A DNA stretch of 64,000 nt from JAALKW01 sp963974485. GTDB taxonomy: Bacteria > Pseudomonadota > Gammaproteobacteria > Legionellales > Legionellaceae. The position numbers and the translations under genes were made by a program. This document shows, one piece after another, positions 44,229 through 53,296 of the stretch. Position 1 is the first letter of the stretch, and the number at the start of each line of letters is the position of its first letter. The stretch covers positions 182,849-246,848 of the forward strand of contig CAXBBS010000003.1 of NCBI GenBank assembly GCA_963974485.1, written 5' to 3'. The notes under the pieces are model-generated. The model searched no databases. It was not told the DNA's origin and saw only the letters and a program-made list of their open reading frames with translations.

Positions 44229-45215
44229 TTATGCATCTTTGATTAAATTTACAATCAATTTGGTCATGGTATCTTTTTGTGCGGGATCACTTTGCGCAAC
44301 CAACAATGCAATGGCAACCAACGCATTATCATTAATCTTAGAGTCACCTGTTGCTTTTAAATGATGTTGGTTCCGTTGCAAAAACCAGACAAACATAAAG
44401 GCACCAATGCGTTTATTCCCATCAGTAAAAGGATGATTCTTGATAATAAAATAAAGCAGATGTGCCGCTTGCTCCTCAATGCTTGGATATAAATATTCAT
44501 CACCAAAACTTTGCACAATATTACCTAATATCCCTGCAAAACCTTGGTCTTTAGGACGACCAAATAATTCGGTCGCTTCTTGTTGAGCCATCAGATTTTG
44601 TTTCAAATCATGAACTGCTGCCATAGCTTCAACGACCGTTATTTCAACAGTAATATTTGTATTCAAACCACCTTCTGGAAAATTACCTGTGTCATATTGA
44701 TTTAATAAAACAAAACTATGCGCATAATCTGTGAGTACACTTAAAAGCCCCGTAGCTTCGGATTGACTTAAGCGTTTAGATTGAGCTTCTTGAAACAAAT
44801 TAATTGTCTTCTGCAACTCTTGAAGCTGATGTTTCTGTTTATTTAAACGTTCTTGGTCGAGTGCATAACCTTGAAGCAAATATTCTTTAAGCACTTTGCT
44901 TGCCCAAACTCTAAATTGAGTAGCTTTTTTTGAATTTACCCTATATCCAACAGCAATAATTGCATCTAAATTATAAAATTTTGTTTTATAGCATTTACCA
45001 TCCGCCGCAGTACGTTCCAAAATGGAACATACTGAATTCTCACTCAATTCTTGGTCTTTAAATATTTGAGTTAAGTGCTTAGTAATGGCTGGTCGTTTCG
45101 TTCCAAAAAGCTCACTCAACTGAATCTGTGACATCCAAACAGAGTCATTATTTAACGTAACTTCCGTTCTAATTTGACCGTCCTTTGTTTCATAGATCAG
45201 TATGGAATTATCCAT
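44229..45215 (-). CDS. RhuM-Fic fusion protein
   Basis: 328 residues. The N-terminal half (1-130) is the RhuM/virulence-protein domain (VWMSQIQLSELFGTKRPAITKH; NLDAIIAVGYRVNSKKATQF). The C-terminal half is a Fic/Doc domain with a full catalytic motif HPFTDGNKR (261-269). Fic enzymes transfer AMP or other phosphate groups to target proteins; in RhuM-type proteins the target is unknown. It sits beside transposon debris, suggesting acquisition by transfer. It is isolated from other genes. Confidence 0.9.
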   Translation of the reverse strand: MDNSILIYETKDGQIRTEVTLNNDSVWMSQIQLSELFGTKRPAITKHLTQIFKDQELSENSVCSILERTAADGKCYKTKFYNLDAIIAVGYRVNSKKATQFRVWASKVLKEYLLQGYALDQERLNKQKHQLQELQKTINLFQEAQSKRLSQSEATGLLSVLTDYAHSFVLLNQYDTGNFPEGGLNTNITVEITVVEAMAAVHDLKQNLMAQQEATELFGRPKDQGFAGILGNIVQSFGDEYLYPSIEEQAAHLLYFIIKNHPFTDGNKRIGAFMFVWFLQRNQHHLKATGDSKINDNALVAIALLVAQSDPAQKDTMTKLIVNLIKDA

Positions 45216-45333
45216 CTTAATATTCTTCCCGTTGGAGTAGCTACGTTCGAGTTCCGTCCTTAAGCTCGATTATACCAAATCGTGCGGTATCAATAAATAA
45301 TCTTGAATTTTAAATTGAGAATATTGATTTTAA

Positions 45334-45410
45334 TGGTGCGCTCGGAGAGATTCGAACTCCCGACACCTTGGTTCGAAGCCAAGTACTCTATCCAACTGAG
45401 CTACGAGCGC
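45334..45410 (-). tRNA. tRNA-Arg (TCG)
   Basis: Reverse-strand cloverleaf: acceptor GCGCTCG pairs with CGAGCGC, the anticodon stem CTTGG/CCAAG encloses CTTCGAA (anticodon TCG), the T-loop is TTCGAAT, and CCA is encoded. 77 nt. Confidence 0.96.
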
Positions 45411-45428
45411 ATTAAAGATGGGTGTATA

Positions 45429-45504
45429 TGGTGGGCCGTATAGGATTTGAACCTATGACCAAAAGATTAAAAGTCTTCTGCTCTACCAGCTGAGCTAACG
45501 GCCC
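45429..45504 (-). tRNA. tRNA-Lys (TTT), copy 1
   Basis: Reverse-strand cloverleaf of 76 nt with acceptor GGGCCGT, anticodon loop CTTTTAA (anticodon TTT), T-loop TTCAAAT and encoded CCA. It differs from copy 2 by one visible D-loop base. Confidence 0.96.
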
Positions 45505-45536
45505 TAATGTGTATCTTGTCTTCTAACGCTTTGGGA

Positions 45537-45612
45537 TGGTGGGCCGTATAGGATTTGAACCTATGACCAAAAGATTAAAAGTCTTCTGCTCTACCAACTG
45601 AGCTAACGGCCC
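45537..45612 (-). tRNA. tRNA-Lys (TTT), copy 2
   Basis: A second, almost identical tRNA-Lys 32 bp upstream of copy 1 on the minus strand. It is first in a tRNA-Lys-Lys-Arg cluster that probably forms one transcript. Confidence 0.96.
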
Positions 45613-45625
45613 CAAAGACGAAGAG

Positions 45626-45653
45626 ATCATACCGGATCACACGAGAATATCAA
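45626..45653 (-). promoter_or_regulatory. Promoter of the tRNA cluster
   Basis: On the minus strand TTGATA (45653-45648) and TATGAT (45631-45626) are 16 bp apart, 13 bp ahead of the first tRNA. The -35 box overlaps the stop codon of the upstream kinase gene. Confidence 0.6.
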
Positions 45654-46537
45654 GGGGTGAATGGCATCCTGTTGGTATTCTTTTCGTTTTTTTTAACATA
45701 AAGATCGTTTGATGTAGCTAAAACAGCCCAACCCGCCAAATCAAAACGTTTTTTACACGCTAAGAGCTGTTGGCTTGGGACAAGTGCAAACAAGACATCC
45801 GCTCCCATCGCCCCACACCCTTTACAAGCTAAAACATCCTGATCCTGGGCTAAGTTTGCCAGTTGCTGCTTTGTTCTCTCAGCCACTAAATCCAGTGCGG
45901 TTAGTGCCTCATGATAGGCTTGCACCGCTTTGATTAATTGCGTACTGTCTGCGCGCAAAAAAGCCTCATGTCCTGACAAGGCAATTGAACTAAGTTCCGT
46001 CATGGCTTCTGTCAAACGTATGTCTTGGAGATGATGATGTGTTGCAAGCTTGTCGCCGGTATGCAATAAAATAAACGCCATATCCGTAAATGGCCAAGCA
46101 TATGCACCCAATACGGCATGATTATTAATATAAACACAGCCTGATGCAGCTTGCGCTAATACATCGTAGCCACTAGGACGCACGCCTTGCCCTGCTTGCC
46201 AACTGCATGCCCAATAAGCCTCAAGTAGTGCATCTGGGTTTGATTTCGGTTGTGATTTTTCAGCCCAGTACGCACCTAGAAATTGCGCACTGGATGCACC
46301 AAGCCCGCCAATTCCATGATAAGGGTCGTTCCATGTGAGTTGTGAGCTTATGCCTGTTTTTTTCCAGAATAAACCAGCGGGTGAGTCAGGATGAATAGCA
46401 GGGCTTATGTGCTCATGCGAGAGCCCTACGTTAAAACACGGCGTGGTGGTGAGTACAATGGCAGGGCCCCCGTGTAACGCCGCGTATTCACCTAATAAAA
46501 AAGTTTTGGCAGGTATCGACCACGTCACACGCGTCAT
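45650..46537 (-). CDS. Phosphomevalonate-kinase-like GHMP kinase
   Basis: The frame is open further upstream, but the ATG at 46537 overlaps the mvaA stop by 4 bp (ATGA) and starts with the typical kinase opening TWSIPAKTFLLGEYAALHGG; the product is 295 residues. The GHMP ATP loop is GIGGLGASSAQFLGAYW. The GEYA motif, rather than GEHA, favours phosphomevalonate kinase over mevalonate kinase, which is encoded at 57080. Predicted to make mevalonate diphosphate, which MvaD then decarboxylates. Last gene of fni-mvaA-kinase. Confidence 0.8.
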   Translation of the reverse strand: MTRVTWSIPAKTFLLGEYAALHGGPAIVLTTTPCFNVGLSHEHISPAIHPDSPAGLFWKKTGISSQLTWNDPYHGIGGLGASSAQFLGAYWAEKSQPKSNPDALLEAYWACSWQAGQGVRPSGYDVLAQAASGCVYINNHAVLGAYAWPFTDMAFILLHTGDKLATHHHLQDIRLTEAMTELSSIALSGHEAFLRADSTQLIKAVQAYHEALTALDLVAERTKQQLANLAQDQDVLACKGCGAMGADVLFALVPSQQLLACKKRFDLAGWAVLATSNDLYVKKNEKNTNRMPFTP

Positions 46538-47832
46538 AAGCCCGCAGGTGCCGCATGACGCAACTCGGCTAAAAGCGTGATTGCATGTTTTAAACTCACC
46601 CGACGATGTAACGTGAGCCAATGCTGTAAACGTTTTTTTAATACCGGTAGCTCTTCGTCGTTGGCACCTGCGACGAGTAATAAATTATCGATGTGTAACT
46701 TCATGTGGCCTTGAATAATACCCTCGGTACACAAAGCCGTAAGGGCGCCTAAGTTTTGAACTAAACCGACGGCCGCAAGTACACGTGATAAATGAGATGC
46801 CGATGTAACACCCAGCATTTTTAAGCAAAGCTGCGCCGTTGGATGCAATGCGGTTACGCCACCGACGGTCCCTACCACAAGCGGCGCGGTTAACTCGCCT
46901 GTTAATACGCCGTCTTGATAACGCCAATGCGAAATAGCTTGATACGTACCCGACCGTGATGCATACGCATGAACACCGGCTTCGACGGCACGCCAATCGT
47001 TTCCTGTGGCAATCAAAATAGGATCAATGCCGTTCATCACGCCTTTGTTATGTGTTGCCGCACGATAGGGATCGATTTCAGCAAACAACGAGGCTTCTTG
47101 AATACGTTCACCGAGTGATTGCTCGACGTTGTTAATCACAACCCGCGCACGTGCAAGTTTTTGATCGTTAAGATTGGACAAAATACATAATCCAACTTTT
47201 TCATCGGTTAATGTTTCAATGGGCTCTTTTAAATATTCAAGCACCTGATTGATAATATTCGCCCCCATGGCATCACAACTATTCATACTTAAATGAATCA
47301 CCGCCATATCATGCCCATCGGGCCGTAGCAGGCGACGCAATACCATATCGGTAACACCGCCACCTCGTTGCACCATGGTGGCGGCAACATCGCGGTTTGC
47401 TTTTTCAATCCATGATGCGCGATGCTCTGCAAAACACGCCTCTAAACGCTCAAAGTTTTCAACGTGAGGGATTTGTATTTGCCCTAAGATGCAATCACCT
47501 AAAATTTCTGTCGTAATACTGCCTTGCTTTCGAATCCACTTCGCTGTTTTAGACAAAGCCGCGATAATGGACGTTTCTTCAACGGCCATTGGGATCACAT
47601 AATCTTCACCATCGATACAAAAATTGGTTGCTACACCTAAAGGCAGTTGAAAATATCCAATCACGTTTTCGATGAGTTTATCACCCAGATCGAGCTTGTG
47701 AACGCCGCCATCACTTAGATATGTCACATCATCTCGGCTCAAAGCACCCATCGCAACCAGGCGTTCAAAACGTTCAGTACGTGATAATTTAGAAAAACCT
47801 TCAAAGCCAATATAAGCATGATTATTTAACAA
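46534..47832 (-). CDS. mvaA: Hydroxymethylglutaryl-CoA reductase (class II)
   Basis: Reduces HMG-CoA to mevalonate. 432 residues as in bacterial class II enzymes: IPMAVEETSIIAALS holds the catalytic glutamate, MNSCDAMGANIINQV the cofactor-site aspartate region, and GGVTALHPTAQLCLKMLG follows. Overlaps fni by 7 bp upstream and the kinase by 4 bp downstream, so the three genes are one operon. Confidence 0.95.
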   Translation of the reverse strand: MLNNHAYIGFEGFSKLSRTERFERLVAMGALSRDDVTYLSDGGVHKLDLGDKLIENVIGYFQLPLGVATNFCIDGEDYVIPMAVEETSIIAALSKTAKWIRKQGSITTEILGDCILGQIQIPHVENFERLEACFAEHRASWIEKANRDVAATMVQRGGGVTDMVLRRLLRPDGHDMAVIHLSMNSCDAMGANIINQVLEYLKEPIETLTDEKVGLCILSNLNDQKLARARVVINNVEQSLGERIQEASLFAEIDPYRAATHNKGVMNGIDPILIATGNDWRAVEAGVHAYASRSGTYQAISHWRYQDGVLTGELTAPLVVGTVGGVTALHPTAQLCLKMLGVTSASHLSRVLAAVGLVQNLGALTALCTEGIIQGHMKLHIDNLLLVAGANDEELPVLKKRLQHWLTLHRRVSLKHAITLLAELRHAAPAGL

Positions 47833-48854
47833 CGGATTTTCTCCTTTAATTCACTTAAGTTACGACTTCCGGTGCAAAATAAAGCAACGCACAGTTCATA
47901 TTCAATGGTTTGCATCACGTGAATCACATCATCGGTTGAACGCATCGCCGCTTCTAGCATTGGTTTTGCAAACGCGACGGTGCCTGCGCCCAGCGCAAAT
48001 AATTTTGCGGCATCCAAACCATGTCGCACACCACCCGATCCCCAAAGTTCAAAATTAGGATCAATATTTTGGCCATCACGTACACTTTGAACGGTCGTGA
48101 TACCCCAATTACGAAACGTTTGAGCGGCTTGTTGACGCATCGGAGCGTGCTCGGCACGATGGCCTTCAATACGCCCCCAGTGTGTGCCACCTAAGCCACT
48201 CACATCGACCGCCGCAACACCGATATTTTGTAATCGGATTAACGACGATTTTGAAAAACCACAGCCTGTTTCTTTCACAACAACGGGCAAACCTAGATTT
48301 TTCACCAAAGCTTCTAATGCATCCCAACAACCTTTAAATTGCGGCGTACCCTCAGGCTGGATGCATTCTTGCAATGGATTACAATGAATCATGAGTGCAC
48401 GTGCACCCAGTGCTTCGGTCAAACGTAAAATAGCATTCATCGGTGTTGTAATCAGCTGTGCAATACCTAAATTTCCGTATAACTCTACTTCAGGACATGC
48501 ATCACGCAGCGGCTTCCAGGCTAAACTCGCGTTAGGATCGGTTAATTCACGACGCTGCGAACCCACCCCCATCGCCCAACCGGTTTCTGCACAGGCCTCG
48601 ATCAAATGACGGTTTACGTGCTCAGCCTTGGCATGACCTGCAGTCATCGAAGCCACCATCAACGGTTTATCGACGGGCCTATTCAGTCGTGTGCCGGAAA
48701 TATTTAGCGCATCAAAGTCAAGATCAGGCAAAGCTTCGTGCACCAACTGCACGACATCAAGCCCATTCAGCTCATAGGCTTGATTGGCTTGCATAAGTGC
48801 GAGCTCAATATGATCTTCTTTTCGCTTCTCAAACTGGGTGTAATCGTCCGGCAT
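47826..48854 (-). CDS. fni: Isopentenyl-diphosphate delta-isomerase type 2
   Basis: FMN-dependent isomerase converting IPP to DMAPP. Start set at ATG 48854 (GGA 6 bp upstream), giving 342 residues beginning MPDDYTQFEKRKEDHIEL, the usual N-terminus; the frame is open to 48890. Family motifs: PLMVASMTAGH, GVGSQRRELTD, PVVVKETGCGFS, AAVDVSGLGGTHW and ELWGSGGVRHGLDAAK. First gene of the mevalonate operon. Confidence 0.94.
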   Translation of the reverse strand: MPDDYTQFEKRKEDHIELALMQANQAYELNGLDVVQLVHEALPDLDFDALNISGTRLNRPVDKPLMVASMTAGHAKAEHVNRHLIEACAETGWAMGVGSQRRELTDPNASLAWKPLRDACPEVELYGNLGIAQLITTPMNAILRLTEALGARALMIHCNPLQECIQPEGTPQFKGCWDALEALVKNLGLPVVVKETGCGFSKSSLIRLQNIGVAAVDVSGLGGTHWGRIEGHRAEHAPMRQQAAQTFRNWGITTVQSVRDGQNIDPNFELWGSGGVRHGLDAAKLFALGAGTVAFAKPMLEAAMRSTDDVIHVMQTIEYELCVALFCTGSRNLSELKEKIRC

Positions 48855-49030
48855 GCTTATTCCAAAGCGCTTGTGCATCAAATGCCACAAATTCTATCAC
48901 ACTTACCTTGTATTCAACCACATATGCCAAGCTCATCAATCATCGTATTGAAATAATACAGATTTACCTCAAAGAGATATTATAGTATACCTATAAGCAC
49001 GCTATATTTTTATATGCATCATAATAATAT

Positions 49031-49702
49031 ATGGATTCAAATATTGGCTTAATAAAAACATCCCCCAAACAATCACCACCATGTTACGCCCATCTTTCGT
49101 TTTTCTCTACAAATACATCCACAACGCTGTTGAATAACCGCCTCGCTTTAGCACACAAAATAGGCCAATTTATTGAAGAAGCGATTGAGACCTGTTATTT
49201 CAAATACTGGCTTAACGATGCTTTAGACACGCCGTTTTGTTCTGAAACAACCCAGCAATCTACGATGTATGTTGCACCGTTGATTCTACGCATGATTGAG
49301 ATTATGAATAAAGAGTATGCAATAGATACGATCTTATTCTGCACGCTGATTTATATCGATCGTTATTTTAACCTTCATAAAGCAGACTACTTGCATCGGT
49401 CAAATTTTAAATTACTTCTTATGTGCAGTGCTTGGCTCGCAATAAAAGTACTGGAAGACACCCCTATTAATCCCTTAGCTTTTTCACAATGGGTTGCATT
49501 AAGTGGTATAAATAAAGAAAAACTTCATGCGCTTGAACTATTTTTTTTATCAGAGCTGGATTGGAATACTTATATAAAACACTCCAGATACAACAACTTT
49601 TGCATTGCACTTGATGCCTATCAACCTGCGCTGGATGTTAAAACAATCGACGAAAATAACGACGACGTAGAAGACGGATTACGCGGCCTTGCGTTTGTAT
49701 AA
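49031..49702 (+). CDS. Eukaryotic-type cyclin-box protein (PHO80/cyclin P-like)
   Basis: 223 residues. Residues about 83-188 read like a PHO80-type cyclin box: ILFCTLIYIDRYFNL (101-115), FKLLLMCSAWLAIKVLED (126-142), GINKEKLHALELFFLSELDW (159-178). The Lys-Glu pair cyclins use to bind the kinase PSTAIRE helix can be matched to K139 and E169, 30 residues apart, close to the usual spacing. Flanks are low-complexity and the C-terminus is acidic (DENNDDVEDG). Bacteria have no cyclin-dependent kinases, so it most likely binds a host CDK; this and its secretion are inference. No clear ribosome site. It stands alone between the mevalonate operon and an acidic small gene. Confidence 0.75.
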   Translation: MDSNIGLIKTSPKQSPPCYAHLSFFSTNTSTTLLNNRLALAHKIGQFIEEAIETCYFKYWLNDALDTPFCSETTQQSTMYVAPLILRMIEIMNKEYAIDTILFCTLIYIDRYFNLHKADYLHRSNFKLLLMCSAWLAIKVLEDTPINPLAFSQWVALSGINKEKLHALELFFLSELDWNTYIKHSRYNNFCIALDAYQPALDVKTIDENNDDVEDGLRGLAFV

Positions 49703-49933
49703 TACTTAACTTGAGCGATAGATAACAGATGAAAATAGCCTGGGCACGCTCTCTTTAACGTCACTCCGGAAGGAGTCAGTGAAGTCAGTGCTTTCAACGT
49801 TCGTTGTATTCGAAATTTAGATTATTCATCCCAGACCATACTGGATCAAAAAAAGAATTCTATGGCCTTAATTTGACCACAAGAGCTTAGTGTAGTACCC
49901 TACTTCAAATAATTTTTTACGATTACAATACCT

Positions 49934-50359
49934 ATGTTTCCTTTCCACTCACTTCGCCTTCTATCACAGAAACCAGAGCAAGCACCCAAGCCTGAGCAAA
50001 AAAAGTTGGTAAGTGTGCAGTTCGCTCAAATGCCTCAAGTTAAAATTATTCAAAATAGAGAAACACTCAAAGAAGAAGGCTTAATCGCGGAAATATGGTT
50101 CCAGCCGGATGAGTATGCAAAAATAAAAGAAGAAGCTAAAGAACAAGTGCTCAATTTTGCCTATAAAAAAGGAATTACACCAAAAAAAGCTATGCATCAA
50201 CTCTTTCAACCTCACGCCCTAGATGCATCGTCGGAAGAAGATAGTGAAGATAGTTCGGAAGAATACGACTCAGAAGAATACAGTTCAGAAGGGTACGATT
50301 CAGAAGAATGCACACCAGACGTACATAACCCATATGATGCCCTTAGAATGGGCGCTTAA
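49934..50359 (+). CDS. Small acidic-tail protein
   Basis: Unrecognised 141-residue protein: a basic/helical N-terminal 100 residues (KIKEEAKEQVLNFAYKKG ITPKKAMHQLF) followed by a 35-residue tail with repeated Ser-Glu-Glu and Asp-Ser-Glu-Glu units (SSEEYDSEEYSSEGYDSEE). The phosphorylation-like acidic tail and position next to the cyclin gene suggest an effector or regulator, but no function can be given. The 231-bp gap before it (49703-49933) holds only a short imperfect hairpin near 49764. Confidence 0.5.
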   Translation: MFPFHSLRLLSQKPEQAPKPEQKKLVSVQFAQMPQVKIIQNRETLKEEGLIAEIWFQPDEYAKIKEEAKEQVLNFAYKKGITPKKAMHQLFQPHALDASSEEDSEDSSEEYDSEEYSSEGYDSEECTPDVHNPYDALRMGA

Positions 50360-50418
50360 TTAAGCATACCCTTTGTTTCTGTCGCGTTTCGTATTATCCT
50401 AAGCTATGCTCGACACGT

Positions 50419-51618
50419 ATGGTAACAACGGCAAGGATGAATGACGCGACTGCAACGTTAGCACAAACACCCCATAGCGCCACACAAAGCGCGCGTTTTG
50501 TGTTTGACGACAAAAACCATAGATACCTGTGCGAAGGGCATTGGTCGACGCTGTGTCTTGGGGATATGACAACGGACTTTGAGCCTCCACGCGCATCAAC
50601 ACCAGAGCAAACCCTCTCCATCAGTGCCGAACGCCTGGAAGCATTCGACAGTGCAGGCGCCCTGGCTTTATTACAATTCATGGCGACTCTGAAACAAGCC
50701 GGTTACAACACCGAGCTTACGCATTTTAACGACGGTCAAAACGAGCTTTTGCATCTTGTACAAAATAAGCAACTTGTCTTAGATAAAAATCCGCCGGCGC
50801 CTCTACCTAAGCCTCATACAGGCGAAGATTTTTTTGAAGCCCTGGGACGCGAGACGACAAGTAAGCTTCACCAATGCGACGGCCTGTTAATTTTAGTCGG
50901 CGACCTCACCAATAAAATTTTTCTAGCATTTGGAAATTGGCGCCGTTTTCAATTTCCAAGCATTGTATCCAATATCAATAGCACGGGCATCAAAGCCCTG
51001 CCAATTATTGCCCTTCTATCGTTTTTGATTGGCGTGGTGCTTGCTTATCAGATGGGCTTGCAGCTTGAAACCTATGGCGCTAATATTTTTATTGCTTACT
51101 TATCAGGCATGGCTATTTTTCGAGAATTCGCACCCCTGATTACAGCCATCATTGTTGCCGGCCGAACCAGTTCGGCCTTCACCGCACAAATCGGCAGCAT
51201 GAAGATCAACGAAGAAATCGATGCGCTAACCACCATGGGGCTTTCGCCCACAGAATTGCTTGTTTTACCCAAAGTTTTGGGTTTGTTATTTGTGCTCCCG
51301 CTGGTTGTTTTTTGGGCTGATGTGTTTAGTATTTTAGGCTCTATGGTGATGTCGAAATTCATGCTCCATGTCAGCTATTACGAATTTCTCTTACGATTAA
51401 AACTTGAGGTGGGAACCAAGCAACTCATGCTGGGTTTATACAAAGCACCGGCCTTTGCCTTGCTGATTGCCTTAGTGGGTTGCTTCCAAGGTTTTCGTGT
51501 TCAAACCAATGCGGATAGTATCGGCAGCCAAACTACAAAAAGTGTTGTGCAAGCTCTTTTTCTAATTATTATTACCGATGCCATTTACTCGGTGCTTTAT
51601 AGCTGGTTGGATCTCTGA
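50419..51618 (+). CDS. mlaE: STAS-MlaE lipid transporter permease
   Basis: 399 residues: an N-terminal STAS-like domain (about 25-125, SAERLEAFDSAGALALLQF) fused to an MlaE permease (about 150-399) with ISAYRT-like core segments such as FREFAPLITAIIVAGRTSSAFTAQIG. In E. coli the STAS part is the separate protein MlaB; fused versions are known in other Proteobacteria. Part of an inner-membrane ABC transporter that moves phospholipid to or from the outer membrane. The stop overlaps the ATPase start by 1 bp. Confidence 0.92.
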   Translation: MVTTARMNDATATLAQTPHSATQSARFVFDDKNHRYLCEGHWSTLCLGDMTTDFEPPRASTPEQTLSISAERLEAFDSAGALALLQFMATLKQAGYNTELTHFNDGQNELLHLVQNKQLVLDKNPPAPLPKPHTGEDFFEALGRETTSKLHQCDGLLILVGDLTNKIFLAFGNWRRFQFPSIVSNINSTGIKALPIIALLSFLIGVVLAYQMGLQLETYGANIFIAYLSGMAIFREFAPLITAIIVAGRTSSAFTAQIGSMKINEEIDALTTMGLSPTELLVLPKVLGLLFVLPLVVFWADVFSILGSMVMSKFMLHVSYYEFLLRLKLEVGTKQLMLGLYKAPAFALLIALVGCFQGFRVQTNADSIGSQTTKSVVQALFLIIITDAIYSVLYSWLDL

Positions 51619-52376
51619 TGACTTCTGTCTCAAATACAAAGCTTGCGCCGATTATTGAAGTGTCTGGTTTAAAAAATTACCTCGGCGATCAATGGGTTCA
51701 TACCGATGTCAACTTATCGGTTAATCAAGGCGAAATATTCGGTATCATCGGTGGGAGCGGTAGTGGTAAAACCACCATTCTTCGTAGCATTCTTATGCTT
51801 TTAAAACCAACAGCGGGCTCCATTCGGGTATTCGGCCAAGGTCTAGAAAATATGGATGAACACGAAGCCGGGCTCCTGTATCAACGCTGGGGTGTTTTAT
51901 ACCAACACAGCGCTTTATTTTCTGGCATGAGCGTTTTGGAAAACATTATGTTTCCTATGCAAGAGCTCACGGACTTGCCCCTTAAATTTATCACACAACT
52001 CGCGCTTATTAAGCTTGTTTTGGTGGGTTTGCCTTCCCATGCCGCTCACAAACTACCGTCTGAACTCAGCGGAGGTATGCAGCGACGTGCAGCTGCAGCA
52101 CGTGCGATTGCCATGGACCCTGAGCTTTTATTTTTAGATGAACCGACCTCGGGATTAGATCCCTTAGGTGCCAAACAATTTGATGAATTAATATTATTTT
52201 TACGTCGCGCACTGAACTTAACGGTTGTTATCGTAAGCCACGATATTGACTCACTCACGCGAACCACTGACCGCGTTGCGTTTGTCGGTGAGGGCAAAAT
52301 TCTTGCTATCGATCCTATTGACAAATTGATGAAAAATAAACACCCTTTAATTAGCGAGTATTTTAGCAGAATATAA
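51618..52376 (+). CDS. mlaF: Lipid transporter ATPase MlaF
   Basis: 252 residues with Walker A (GGSGSGKTT), signature LSGGMQRRAAAARAI, Walker B FLDEPTSGLDP and switch histidine in IVSHDIDSL. Powers the STAS-MlaE permease. TGATG-type coupling with mlaE. Confidence 0.95.
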   Translation: MTSVSNTKLAPIIEVSGLKNYLGDQWVHTDVNLSVNQGEIFGIIGGSGSGKTTILRSILMLLKPTAGSIRVFGQGLENMDEHEAGLLYQRWGVLYQHSALFSGMSVLENIMFPMQELTDLPLKFITQLALIKLVLVGLPSHAAHKLPSELSGGMQRRAAAARAIAMDPELLFLDEPTSGLDPLGAKQFDELILFLRRALNLTVVIVSHDIDSLTRTTDRVAFVGEGKILAIDPIDKLMKNKHPLISEYFSRI

Positions 52377-52429
52377 ACGACTATAATTAAGCAGCGTACG
52401 ACAACGTATGACTCAGGAGGCAACATCGC

Positions 52430-53296
52430 TTGGAAGCAAAAACCCATTACACCCATGTTGGGATCGCCGTCTTACTTCTGGCTGTAAGCTTACTTTCGGT
52501 AAGCCTGTGGCTATCAGTTGGCTTTGATCGCAAAAACTATCATAACTATTTGGTTTACTTAAACGAACCGGCTGGTAGCTTAACCGAAGACTCAATGGTC
52601 AAATATAACGGTGTGCGTGTAGGGCTTGTTAACTCGATCGAACTGAATCAAAAAAACCCTCAACAAGTGATTTTAGTCTTAAAAATTGACGATGAAATCA
52701 TCATTACCGAAGGTACACAAGCCACACTTATCTCTCAAGGCATCACCGGCACAACGTATTTAGGGCTTACGGCTACGTCACCGTCACTGAAACCCTTAAA
52801 GAAAACGGCAGGCAACCCCTACCCTGTTATCCCATCAAAACCTTCCTTTTTTTATCAGCTCGAAAAAAATATTGATAAATTAACGCAACAAGTTAATCGT
52901 GTATTTGATAAAGAAAATACAGATAATATTCGTTTAACACTCGATCATTTAGAAAAACTCTCCGCTGTTTTTTCTAAAAACGATACCAGCATTGATGAAA
53001 GTCTTCAGGAGCTCCCCAAACTCATTAAAGGCTTAAAAATTAGCGCTCAGAAATTTGACGTGATGGCAGATGACATCTCTGTTTCAGGAAAGCAATTCAC
53101 ATCAACCATGAAAGCAGGAAAAAATAGTATCGATCAAATATCACAACAAACGCTTCCGCCAGCTACCTTGTTATTAAGGCGCCTCAATGAAATTGCGGCA
53201 AACCTTGAAAAAATGAGTACGGCCATGCGGCAAAACCCATCCATTGTTTTACGCGGTAGCGCACCACCCAAACTCGGCCCAGGAGAATCATTGTGA
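52430..53296 (+). CDS. mlaD: MCE-domain protein MlaD
   Basis: 288 residues. The start is TTG 52430, supported by a perfect AGGAGG at 52415-52420 (9-bp spacing). An N-terminal membrane anchor (about 9-28) is followed by an MCE domain (about 37-115, LNEPAGSLTEDSMVKYNGVR VG...), then a long helical, coiled-coil-prone region (about 135-270) and a disordered tail. MCE proteins form hexameric rings in the periplasm that hold lipid. The long helix suggests a needle-like extension as in some MCE families. Confidence 0.93.
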   Translation: MEAKTHYTHVGIAVLLLAVSLLSVSLWLSVGFDRKNYHNYLVYLNEPAGSLTEDSMVKYNGVRVGLVNSIELNQKNPQQVILVLKIDDEIIITEGTQATLISQGITGTTYLGLTATSPSLKPLKKTAGNPYPVIPSKPSFFYQLEKNIDKLTQQVNRVFDKENTDNIRLTLDHLEKLSAVFSKNDTSIDESLQELPKLIKGLKISAQKFDVMADDISVSGKQFTSTMKAGKNSIDQISQQTLPPATLLLRRLNEIAANLEKMSTAMRQNPSIVLRGSAPPKLGPGESL

